From Streptomyces antibioticus (lineage in GTDB: Bacteria; Actinomycetota; Actinomycetes; Streptomycetales; Streptomycetaceae), in NCBI RefSeq assembly GCF_002019855.1, contig NZ_CM007717.1, forward strand, positions 5,195,798 through 5,259,797: a DNA stretch of 64,000 nucleotides, written 5' to 3'. The position numbers and the translations under genes are program-made. The notes under the pieces were generated by a model, which saw only the letters and a list, made by a program, of their open reading frames with translations, did no database searches and was not told the DNA's origin. Below are positions 9,803 through 18,466 of this stretch, one piece after another; position 1 is the first letter of the stretch; each line of letters starts with the position of its first letter.

Positions 9803-10702
9803 ATGATCGAGGCCCGTCATCTCCGCGTGCTGCGCGCCGTCGCCGCCACCGGCTCCTTCTCGGCCGCCGGGCGCGAGCTGGGCTGCACCCAGCCGGCCGT
9901 CAGCCAGCAGATGAAGGCCCTGGAGGCGTCCGTCGGCACCCCCCTGCTGGTGCGCAGCGGGCGCGAGATGCGGCTGACCCAGGCCGGCGAGGCCCTCGTA
10001 CGGCACGCGGCCGGCATCCTCTCCGGGCTCACCGCCGCCGAGGAGGAGGTCGCCGCCATCGCCGGACTGCGCGCCGGCCGGGTCCGGCTGGTCTCCTTCC
10101 CCAGCGGCAGCTCCACCCTGGTGCCCACCGCGCTGGCCGCCCTGCGCGCCGCCCACCCCGGCACCCGCGTCTCCCTGGAGGAGGCCGAGCCCCCGGAGTC
10201 GGTCGAGATCCTGCGGGGCGGCGACTGCGACGTGGCGCTGGCCTTCCGCTACCCGCGCGCGGGCGCCGCCGAGGAGTGGGAGGACCTGGTCGTACGGCCG
10301 CTGCTGGCGGACCGGCTGGTCGCGCTCGTCCCCGAACGGCACCGGCTCGCGCGCGCGGAGTCCGTCGCCATCGGCGAACTCGCCGCCGAACCGTGGATCG
10401 CGGGCTGCCCGCGCTGCCGCGGCCAGCTCGTGGAGGTGTGCGAGCGCGCGGGCTTCACTCCCCGGATCGACTTCGCCACGGACGACTACCCGGCGGTGGT
10501 CGGCCTGGTGGGCGCCGGTCTCGGCGTGGCCGTCCTGCCCCAGCTCGCCATCGAGTCGGTACGGCCGCGCGGCGCACGCGCGGTGCGGCTGGAACCGGCG
10601 GTGCGGCGGGAGATCGTCGCACTGACCCTGCCCGACCTGGCCCAGGTGCCGGCGGTGGCGGCGACCCTGGAGCAACTGGAGCGGGCGGCCGCGCCCTCCT
10701 GA
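9803..10702 (+). CDS. LysR-family transcriptional regulator
   Basis: A 299-residue LysR-type regulator. The N-terminal winged HTH (residues ~1-60) reads IEARHLRVLRAVAATGSFSAAGRELGCTQPAVSQQMKALE, the family signature. The effector domain begins near residue 90 (RVRLVSFPSGSSTLVPTALAALRAAHPG) and has the usual two-lobed periplasmic-binding fold, with DVALAFRYPR and GLVGAGLGVAVLPQLA segments. The inducer is unknown. The start is the ATG after CTCGGAGC; a longer frame has no RBS. The divergent MOSC gene is the obvious candidate target. Confidence 0.9.
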   Translation: MIEARHLRVLRAVAATGSFSAAGRELGCTQPAVSQQMKALEASVGTPLLVRSGREMRLTQAGEALVRHAAGILSGLTAAEEEVAAIAGLRAGRVRLVSFPSGSSTLVPTALAALRAAHPGTRVSLEEAEPPESVEILRGGDCDVALAFRYPRAGAAEEWEDLVVRPLLADRLVALVPERHRLARAESVAIGELAAEPWIAGCPRCRGQLVEVCERAGFTPRIDFATDDYPAVVGLVGAGLGVAVLPQLAIESVRPRGARAVRLEPAVRREIVALTLPDLAQVPAVAATLEQLERAAAPS

Positions 10703-10746
10703 CCCGCCTGACTGAAGCCACGAGAAACGGCGGGCACGAACAACAA

Positions 10747-10778
10747 GAACGGCGGGCACGCGCGTGTGCCCGCCGTTC
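10747..10778. terminator. Terminator between the LysR gene and convergent whiD
   Basis: GAACGGCGGGCAC and GTGCCCGCCGTTC form a 13-bp perfect stem with a 6-base loop (10747-10759/10766-10778). The left arm is also partly duplicated just upstream, at about 10727-10737. It lies 45 bp past the lysR stop and 46 bp past the whiD stop on the other strand. Confidence 0.85.
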
Positions 10779-10823
10779 TCGGGGAAGCCCGCAGCCCTCA
10801 CAGGAGCATGCAGAAACGTTCCT

Positions 10824-11153
10824 TCATGTGTTCGAGGCGGTGTCTCTCGCGCCCGCCGACGCCGACACCAGACGGTTGCGCGCCCGTCCCATCAGCTCCT
10901 CGCGCTCGTCCTCGGTCAAACCGCCCCACACGCCGTACGGCTCACGGACCGCCAACGCGTGTGCCGCGCACTGTGCGCGGACCGGGCACCTCATGCAGAC
11001 CTCCTTGGCCGAGTTCTCTCGAGCGCTCCGAGCCGCCCCGCGCTCACCTTCCGGATGGAAGAAGAGCGAACTGTCCACCCCGCGGCAGGCAGCCAGGAGC
11101 TGCCAGTCCCACAGGTCCGCGTTCGGTCCGGGAAGGCGGGAGAAATCTGCCAT
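10824..11153 (-). CDS. whiD: WhiB-like iron-sulfur transcription factor WhiD
   Basis: A 109-residue Wbl protein required in Streptomyces for late sporulation (spore septation and wall maturation). The four cluster-ligand cysteines are at residues 23, 53, 56 and 62 (LLAACRG, EVCMRCPVRAQC); the GVWGGL turn follows, then a basic tail (GRARNRL) for DNA contact. N-terminus MADFSRLPGPNADLWDWQ is diagnostic of WhiD as I know it. Wbl proteins bind a 4Fe-4S cluster and region 4 of the principal sigma factor. Start: ATG with AAGGGG about 9 bp upstream. It is divergent from bldM, another sporulation regulator. Confidence 0.95.
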   Translation of the reverse strand: MADFSRLPGPNADLWDWQLLAACRGVDSSLFFHPEGERGAARSARENSAKEVCMRCPVRAQCAAHALAVREPYGVWGGLTEDEREELMGRARNRLVSASAGARDTASNT

Positions 11154-11381
11154 TGCGTGACCCCTTGTAGCCGTTCAGAGCGGATACGGTGCCCACGACC
11201 GTACAACTACGATCTAAGGAGATGAAAATATGACTCATTGCGAATCTAGCCTCAGACACCAGCTAAAGGGAAGAAATGGCGCCAAATGGGGCATGGGTTG
11301 TGATGAAAGCTTGAGGGTCCGCGCGGCTCCCTCCACCGTGTCCGCCCCCTCACGTAGAGTGCCGAAGAGTGCACGTAGCCC

Positions 11382-11409
11382 CGTAACTCTTTCGAGTGAC
11401 CGTCGTTGA
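11382..11409 (+). promoter_or_regulatory. bldM promoter of the sigma-BldN type
   Basis: CGTAAC (11382-11387), a 16-bp spacer and CGTTGA (11404-11409) agree with the -35/-10 pattern known for sigma-BldN, the ECF factor that drives bldM. Transcription would start near 11416, about 117 bp before the bldM start. The rest of the 379-bp whiD-bldM interval (11154-11532) is relatively AT-rich, especially around 11215-11300, and should contain the whiD promoters, which I cannot place with confidence. Confidence 0.85.
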
Positions 11410-11532
11410 GAGTGCGAGGCGGTTGAAAACACAAACGCTCGGGCAGGCGTCCGAGACGGTCGACCGCACAGGTGACGATTTCGTACCAGCCTGGAGGCAC
11501 AAGGTGACGCGCATCAGCTGCGGAGGGCGGCC

Positions 11533-12144
11533 ATGACATCCGTCCTCGTCTGCGACGACTCCCCGCTTGCCCGAGAGGCGCTCCGCCGCGCGGTCGCGAC
11601 CGTGCCCGGCGTCGAGCGCGTGACGACGGCGGCCAACGGCGAGGAAGTCCTCCGCCGCTGGGGTGCCGACCGCTCGGACCTCATTCTGATGGACGTACGC
11701 ATGCCCGGCCTGGGCGGCGTCGAGACCGTGCGGCGGCTGCTGTCCGCCGACCCCGGTGCCCGCATCATCATGCTCACCGTCGCGGAGGACCTCGACGGCG
11801 TGGCCCTCGCGGTCGCCGCCGGCGCCCGCGGCTATCTGCACAAGGACGCCTCGCGCGCGGAGCTGCGGGCGACCGTCACGCAGGCCCTCGCCGACCCGAC
11901 CTGGCGACTGGCCCCCCGCCGGCTGCGCTCGGCCGAGATGGGCGCCGCGCCCACGCTCACCGCGCGTGAGATCCAGGTGCTCGAAGGCATGAGCCACGGC
12001 CGCTCCAACGCGGAGATCGGCCGCGAGCTGTTCCTCTCCGAGGACACCGTCAAGACCCACGCCCGCCGGCTGTTCAAGAAGCTCGGCGCCTCGGACCGCG
12101 CGCACGCGGTGGCGCTCGGCTTCCGATGGGGACTGGTCCGCTAG
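11533..12144 (+). CDS. bldM: Developmental response regulator BldM
   Basis: A 203-residue orphan NarL/FixJ-type response regulator needed for aerial mycelium formation and sporulation. The receiver domain (residues ~1-120) has the acidic pair D8/D9, phospho-acceptor position D54 (LILMDVRMPG) and the Lys in YLHKDA (~102). The LuxR-type HTH is at ~140-200 (LTAREIQVLEGMSHGRSNAEIGRELFLSEDTVKTHARRLFKKL). From published work as I recall it, BldM acts without phosphorylation, as a homodimer on early genes and as a heterodimer with WhiI on late ones. No histidine kinase is adjacent. Start: ATG after GGAGGGCGGCC. Confidence 0.97.
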   Translation: MTSVLVCDDSPLAREALRRAVATVPGVERVTTAANGEEVLRRWGADRSDLILMDVRMPGLGGVETVRRLLSADPGARIIMLTVAEDLDGVALAVAAGARGYLHKDASRAELRATVTQALADPTWRLAPRRLRSAEMGAAPTLTAREIQVLEGMSHGRSNAEIGRELFLSEDTVKTHARRLFKKLGASDRAHAVALGFRWGLVR

Positions 12145-12200
12145 GGCGGACAGGCCCCAGGAGGATCTGCCCGCGCGGCGGTGCGGGCGCTCGGCCGTCC

Positions 12201-12221
12201 GGGGGACCGGAGCGGTCCCCC
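12201..12221 (+). terminator. Terminator downstream of bldM
   Basis: GGGGGACC and GGTCCCCC pair across a 5-base loop, 57 bp after the bldM stop. The remaining part of the 12145-12464 gap contains only a short inverted repeat, GGATG-CCG-CATCC (12394-12406), upstream of the sigma factor gene, and no other gene. Confidence 0.7.
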
Positions 12222-12464
12222 AGGCCCGGTCCAGGCGGCTCGACGTCCGCCGGTCACTCAGCGGAGGGAGCGGGGACATGAGCGGAACTCCCAGCTCGGA
12301 CGGGGTCGGAAGACCGGGGGACGACCCCGCCTGCCGGGCGGCGGGCGGGGGTGGCGCGGGGCCCCCTCGGAGGCCCGCTGCTCGTTTCGCCGCGGATGCC
12401 GCATCCTTGAGGTGTGGAGTTCCTCGGGAACGAGTCGGTCGAGCGGAAGGGGAGGGCGCAGGGG

Positions 12465-13142
12465 ATGACTTCCGGCGCACCTGCTCATAACGCTTCGGTG
12501 CACAACGACGGGCACGGTGCGGCGGACGCAAGTGCCGCAGTGCACCATGGACCGATGCGCGACGACGAGGCGGTCAACGCCGTGGGCACCATCGGGGCAC
12601 TCGTCCATCGCGCAGTGGACGGTGACGAGCAGGCCACCCACGACCTGCTCGCCCACGTCCACCCGCTGGCGCTGCGCTACTGCCGCACCCGGCTGTCCCG
12701 GCTGCCCGGCGACGCCCGCCACTTCGTCGAGGACCTCGCCCAGGAGGTCTGCGTCGCGGTCCTGCTCGCCCTGCCCCGCTACCGGGACACCGGCAGGCCC
12801 TTCGAGGCCTTCGTGTTCGCCATCGCCGCCCACAAGGTCGCCGACCTCCAGCGCGCCGCCATGCGCCACCCCGGCTCCACGGCGGTCCCCTCGGACGAGA
12901 TGCCGGAGCGCCCCGACGACTCCCTCGGCCCCGAGGAGCGCGCCCTGCTCAGCAGTGACGCCGAATGGGCCAAGAAACTGCTCGCCAACCTGCCCGAGAA
13001 CCAGCGGGAGCTGCTTCTGCTGCGGATCGCCGTGGGGCTCACGGCCGAGGAGACCGGACAGATGTTGGGAATGTCACCCGGAGCGGTCCGGGTGGCCCAG
13101 CACCGCGCCCTCAGCCGGCTGCGCGCGCTCGCCGAGCAGTAG
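12465..13142 (+). CDS. shbA: ECF-type RNA polymerase sigma factor ShbA
   Basis: A 225-residue sigma-70 family protein. Region 2 spans ~60-125 ([62 protein letters not shown]) and region 4 ~165-220 ([49 protein letters not shown]). Sequence and position between bldM and guaB identify it as ShbA, which is reported to direct transcription of hrdB, the principal sigma factor gene. The ATG at 12465 has AAGGGGAGGG 9 bp upstream and is preferred over the GTG at 12414; an ATG at 12555 is also possible. No anti-sigma gene is adjacent. Confidence 0.85.
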   Translation: MTSGAPAHNASVHNDGHGAADASAAVHHGPMRDDEAVNAVGTIGALVHRAVDGDEQATHDLLAHVHPLALRYCRTRLSRLPGDARHFVEDLAQEVCVAVLLALPRYRDTGRPFEAFVFAIAAHKVADLQRAAMRHPGSTAVPSDEMPERPDDSLGPEERALLSSDAEWAKKLLANLPENQRELLLLRIAVGLTAEETGQMLGMSPGAVRVAQHRALSRLRALAEQ

Positions 13143-13278
13143 CGGACAGCCCCCGGCCGCCTTCGGTTTCGGCACTTCCTGAGAAGGGAGGCCGCCGATT
13201 CCGTACGAACATACGAAGCCCGCACGGGTGTCGAACCGTGGAAGAACCGTGGAATTCGGGGGGTGCGCTTCCCGTTAG

Positions 13279-14829
<1,551 letters not shown>

Positions 14830-14877
14830 GCCACCGGCCGACGCGAGCAGGACGCGGCGGCACACGCGTGTGAACGT

Positions 14878-14919
14878 ACGACAAGGGCGGCCCCGGAGCA
14901 CCGGGGCCGCCCTTGTCGT
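14878..14919 (+). terminator. Terminator downstream of guaB
   Basis: A nearly ideal hairpin: arms 14878-14896 (starting ACGACAAGGGCGG) and 14901-14919 pair perfectly around an AGCA tetraloop. It is preceded by the palindrome CACACGCGTGTG (14861-14872). Confidence 0.9.
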
Positions 14920-14971
14920 GCCCGTCGGCGATACTGGAAGACGCTGAACGCATCAGGGAAAGGCCACACAC

Positions 14972-16096
14972 GTGACTGAGATCGAGATCGGGCGCGGCAA
15001 GCGCGGCCGCCGGGCGTACGCCTTCGACGACATCGCCGTCGTCCCCAGCCGCCGTACCCGGGACCCGAAGGAGGTCTCGATCGCCTGGCAGATCGACGCC
15101 TACCGTTTCGAGCTGCCCTTCCTGGCCGCCCCCATGGACTCGGTCGTCTCCCCGGCCACCGCGATCCGCATCGGTGAGCTGGGCGGTCTCGGCGTCCTCA
15201 ACCTGGAGGGTCTGTGGACCCGCCACGAGGACCCGCAGCCGCTGCTCGACGAGGTCGCCGGGCTGGACGCGGAATCGGCGACCCGCCGCCTCCAGGAGAT
15301 CTACGCCGCCCCCATCAAGGAAGAGCTGATCGGCGCCCGCATCAAGGAGGTGCGCGACTCCGGCGTGGTCACGGCGGCCGCGCTCTCCCCGCAGCGCACC
15401 GCCCAGTTCTCCAAGGCCGTGGTGGACGCGGGCGTGGACATCTTCGTCATCCGCGGTACGACGGTGTCGGCCGAGCACGTCTCGGGCTCGCACGAGCCGC
15501 TGAACCTGAAGCAGTTCATCTACGAGCTGGACGTCCCGGTGATCGTCGGCGGCTGCGCCACCTACACGGCCGCACTGCACCTGATGCGCACCGGTGCGGC
15601 CGGCGTCCTGGTCGGCTTCGGCGGCGGCGCCGCGCACACCACCCGCAACGTGCTGGGCATCCAGGTCCCGATGGCGACCGCCGTCGCGGACGTGGCGGCG
15701 GCCCGCCGTGACTACATGGACGAGTCCGGCGGCCGGTACGTGCATGTCATCGCGGACGGCGGTGTCGGCTGGTCCGGCGACCTGCCCAAGGCCATCGCCT
15801 GCGGCGCCGACGCCGTGATGATGGGCTCGCCCCTCGCGCGCGCGACCGACGCGCCGGGCCGCGGCCACCACTGGGGCATGGAGGCGGTCAACGAGGAGCT
15901 GCCGCGCGGCAAGAAGGTCGACCTCGGCACGGTCGGCACCATCGAGGAGGTCCTCACCGGCCCGTCCCACACCCCGGACGGCTCGATGAACTTCTTCGGC
16001 GCCCTGCGCCGCGCCATGGCCACCACCGGCTACAGCGAGCTGAAGGAGTTCCAGCGCGTCGAGGTGACGGTCGCGGACTCCGTGCACCGCCGCTGA
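14972..16096 (+). CDS. guaB3: GuaB3-family IMP dehydrogenase paralogue
   Basis: A 374-residue TIM-barrel protein of the IMPDH/GMP reductase superfamily, without the CBS pair that the full-length GuaB upstream carries. It begins EIEIGRGKRGRRAYAFDDIAVVPSRRTRDP and has barrel motifs FLAAPMDSVVSPATAI, VIVGGCATYTAALHLM, GAAGVLVGFGGGAAHTTRNVLGI and VIADGGVGWSGDLPKAIACGADAVMMGS. In place of the GPGSxC catalytic loop it has GFGGGAAHTTR, without Cys, so IMP oxidation by the standard Cys mechanism is not expected. The family is widespread in actinobacteria next to guaB; its reaction is less well defined. Start: GTG after AGGGAAAGGCCACACAC. A terminator follows at 16129. Confidence 0.88.
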   Translation: MTEIEIGRGKRGRRAYAFDDIAVVPSRRTRDPKEVSIAWQIDAYRFELPFLAAPMDSVVSPATAIRIGELGGLGVLNLEGLWTRHEDPQPLLDEVAGLDAESATRRLQEIYAAPIKEELIGARIKEVRDSGVVTAAALSPQRTAQFSKAVVDAGVDIFVIRGTTVSAEHVSGSHEPLNLKQFIYELDVPVIVGGCATYTAALHLMRTGAAGVLVGFGGGAAHTTRNVLGIQVPMATAVADVAAARRDYMDESGGRYVHVIADGGVGWSGDLPKAIACGADAVMMGSPLARATDAPGRGHHWGMEAVNEELPRGKKVDLGTVGTIEEVLTGPSHTPDGSMNFFGALRRAMATTGYSELKEFQRVEVTVADSVHRR

Positions 16097-16128
16097 CGCC
16101 GTACCGCACGCGCGCGTGTACGTGTGAA

Positions 16129-16160
16129 AAGGGCCCGTCCGTGGGTACGGACGGGCCCTT
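16129..16160. terminator. Terminator between guaB3 and a convergent membrane protein gene
   Basis: AAGGGCCCGTCCGT and ACGGACGGGCCCTT form a 14-bp perfect stem with loop GGGT. It ends 16 bp from the stop of the convergent gene and probably serves both strands. Confidence 0.9.
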
Positions 16161-16175
16161 CGCGTACGGCGGGTG

Positions 16176-16808
16176 TTACGCGGCGCCCTTCTTGGCGCCG
16201 GAGAACGCGGCGAACGCGCCGATGCCGAGGAAGACGAAGCTCAGCGCGTCGGCCTCCTCGCTCCAGCCCTCGGTGATCAGGTCGAGGTGCTCGCTGAAGA
16301 TCTCCGTCGCGGAGACCCCGGCGATGTCGGCCATGATGATCCCGATGCCGATGATCTGGCCGAGGTAGACCGCGCCCAGGGCGAGCACCGCGCTCACGAC
16401 GGGCAGCACCGGGTTGGCGCCGCCGACCTTGCCGGCCGCGAAGCCGACGAGGAGGCCGACACCGACGGCCGCGTAGCCGATCTCGTACTCGGTGGCGCCC
16501 ACGATGCCGCCGTAGATCCCGGCGGTGACCAGGGCGACCACGAGGGCGGTGAGCAGACCGAGGACGAGGTTGCCCTGGCGCGGGGCGGCCGGGAACGGCG
16601 GCGGCACGGCGCCCGGCTGCGCCGCGAAGGGGTTGCCGCCCGCGACCGGGGCGGGAGCCGGGGCCGGCGCCGGGGCGGCGGTCGCGGTGGCGGTGGCGTC
16701 CGGAGCGGGCGGGGCGTCCGCGGCCGGCTGGGCGTACGGGTTGCCGTCGACGGGCTGCGGCTCGGACGGGGACGACGGGGCCGGGGACGGCGGAGTTGAC
16801 TCGGTCAT
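16176..16808 (-). CDS. Hypothetical membrane protein with Pro/Ala-rich N-terminus
   Basis: A 210-residue protein. Residues 1-85 are low-complexity (Pro, Ala, Ser, with NPYAQPAAD and NPFAAQPG), probably a disordered cytoplasmic tail. About four hydrophobic segments follow: LVLGLLTALVVALVTAGIYGGIVG, IGYAAVGVGLLVGFAAGKVGG, VLPVVSAVLALGAVYLGQIIGIGIIM, and SFVFLGIGAFAAFSGAKKGAA at the end. I do not recognise a function. The ATG at 16808 is chosen because GGGGGG lies upstream; the open frame continues 5' but loses coding character. A perfect inverted repeat lies 59 bp upstream (16867-16892). Confidence 0.75.
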   Translation of the reverse strand: MTESTPPSPAPSSPSEPQPVDGNPYAQPAADAPPAPDATATATAAPAPAPAPAPVAGGNPFAAQPGAVPPPFPAAPRQGNLVLGLLTALVVALVTAGIYGGIVGATEYEIGYAAVGVGLLVGFAAGKVGGANPVLPVVSAVLALGAVYLGQIIGIGIIMADIAGVSATEIFSEHLDLITEGWSEEADALSFVFLGIGAFAAFSGAKKGAA

Positions 16809-16866
16809 GACAGATATCCCCCCACGGGACGGACGAGAAGAAGAGGGCGGCGACAGGAGCGACGCG

Positions 16867-16892
16867 TTCTCGCACACGCGTGCGTGCGAGAA
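16867..16892. repeat. Inverted repeat in the leader of the membrane protein gene
   Basis: TTCTCGCAC, 8 bp, GTGCGAGAA: a perfect 9-bp inverted repeat, 76 bp past the stop of the upstream minus-strand gene and 58 bp before the start of the next. It could be a terminator for the former or an operator/5' leader stem of the latter. Confidence 0.6.
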
Positions 16893-16968
16893 GTCGCCGC
16901 AGAGTAGCAGGGCATCGCCGCCCTCTTCATCTGTCATTTATCTGCCGTCTTCCGGGCATCCCGCCCGC

Positions 16969-18183
16969 TCAGAGCCGGTGCGCGGCCCCCGTCGGGGTGG
17001 CTCCGCGGGTGTCCAGCAGCAACTGGGCCTTCACGGACAGCCCTTGGAGGTCGTACGTGCGGTGCTGCTGGAGCAGGATCGTCAGATCGGCGTCGGCCGC
17101 CGCCTCGTAGTACGAGTCCGCGCGCGGGACCGGGCGGTCCAGGACGCTCCAGGACGGCACGTGCGGGTCGTGGTAGCTCACCGCGGCCCCCAGCTCCATC
17201 AGCCGCATCGCGATCTCGCGCGCGGGGGAGCCCTGCTGGTCGGCGAGGTCGGCCTTGTAGGTCACGCCGAGCAGCAGCACGCGCGCGCCGCGGGCCGACT
17301 TGCCGTGCTCGTTCAGGAGGGCGGCGGCGCGCTGGACGACGTAGCGCGGCATCCGGTTGTTGACCTGCTGGGCCAGTTCCACCATGCGCAGCGGGCTGCC
17401 GGGCTGGCCGGTGCGGTCCAGCGGGACGGAGTGGCCGCCGACGCCGGGTCCTGGACGGAACGCCTGGAAGCCGAACGGCTTGGTCTCGGCGCAGCGCACG
17501 ACGTCCCACAGGTCGACGCCGAGGTCGTGGCAGAGGACGGCCATCTCGTTGACCAGCGCCATGTTGACGTGCCGGAAGTTGGTCTCCAGGAGCTGCACGG
17601 TCTCGGCCTCCCGCAGGCCGCGCGCGCGGACCACCTTGTCGGTGAGCCGGCCGTAGAACGCGGCCGCCGACTCGGTGCAGGCCGGGGTCAGTCCGCCGAT
17701 GACCTTCGGCGTGTTGGCCGGGGAGTAGGAGCGGCTGCCGGGGTCGACCCGGCTGGGGGAGTAGGCCAGGTGGAAGTCGCGGCCCGCGCGCAGCCCGGAC
17801 GTCTCCTCCAGCAGCGGCCGCAGCAGTTCCTCCGTCGTCCCCGGGTACACGGGCGACTCCAGGATGACGGTGGTGTGCGGGCGCAGCCGGGCGCCCAGGG
17901 TGCGGGCGGCGGCCTCCACCTGGGTCAGGTCGAGTCCGCCGTCGGCGTCGCGCGGGGTGGGGGCGCAGATGACGGCGGTGCGCACCCGGCCCAGCTCGGC
18001 GGGGTTGGTGGCGTGCCGGAAGCCCCCCGAGAGCATCCGGCGCAGCTCCGCGGGGCTGAGGGAGCCCGCCTCGGGGCCGGTGCCGGTCCGGTAGCCGAGC
18101 GTGGGGATGCCGGCGGCGACCGCGGCCTGGGCCAGGGGCAGGCCCAGGGGGCCGAGTCCGATGACGGCGAGATCTGCGGGCAT
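16969..18183 (-). CDS. UDP-glucose/UDP-ManNAc dehydrogenase-like protein, catalytic residues substituted
   Basis: A 404-residue protein with the full architecture of nucleotide-sugar 6-dehydrogenases (WecC/WbpA type). NAD-binding GLGPLGLPLA is near residue 10; other family motifs are ESPVYPGTTEELL, the central helix EAETVQLLETNFRHVNMALVNE, CAETKPFGFQAFRPGPGVGGHSVPLD, and the C-terminal GVTYKADLADQQGSPAREI. In active enzymes the last central motif is GGHCIPxD; here Ser replaces the catalytic Cys. The helix has Gln and Thr where the catalytic Lys and Asn are expected. It may therefore bind a sugar nucleotide without four-electron oxidation. Start: ATG with GGGAAGGA upstream; a TTG seven codons earlier is an alternative. 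Confidence 0.8.
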   Translation of the reverse strand: MPADLAVIGLGPLGLPLAQAAVAAGIPTLGYRTGTGPEAGSLSPAELRRMLSGGFRHATNPAELGRVRTAVICAPTPRDADGGLDLTQVEAAARTLGARLRPHTTVILESPVYPGTTEELLRPLLEETSGLRAGRDFHLAYSPSRVDPGSRSYSPANTPKVIGGLTPACTESAAAFYGRLTDKVVRARGLREAETVQLLETNFRHVNMALVNEMAVLCHDLGVDLWDVVRCAETKPFGFQAFRPGPGVGGHSVPLDRTGQPGSPLRMVELAQQVNNRMPRYVVQRAAALLNEHGKSARGARVLLLGVTYKADLADQQGSPAREIAMRLMELGAAVSYHDPHVPSWSVLDRPVPRADSYYEAAADADLTILLQQHRTYDLQGLSVKAQLLLDTRGATPTGAAHRL

Positions 18184-18306
18184 GGCGTGGGCCGTCCTTC
18201 CCAATAACCGAAGCGGGACAGGTGCGCAAGCCCTGTGGACAGGACGAGCGAGCGCAATGTCAGACTAGGAGTAAATATGACCGTTATGTGGGATTGATCG
18301 GCTGTG

Positions 18307-18333
18307 TTGATCTGCCGTTTTGATCTGCCGTTT
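18307..18333. repeat. Direct repeat upstream of glpD
   Basis: TTGATCTGCCGTTT occurs at 18307-18320 and again at 18320-18333, sharing one T, so the spacing is 13 bp. A partial third copy, TTTTGACGTTG, follows. It lies in the 283-bp interval between the divergent dehydrogenase-like gene and glpD. Confidence 0.75.
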
Positions 18334-18466
18334 TGACGTTGTCCACAGGCTGGGGGTGCGTGGTGGCTGAAGCGCGGCAACAAGGTCACAATTCTGGGCA
18401 TGGGTGATACGGGACGGGCCTCGCCCTGACGGGAGGGGCTCGCGTGACGGACAGCGGGAGGCAGCG

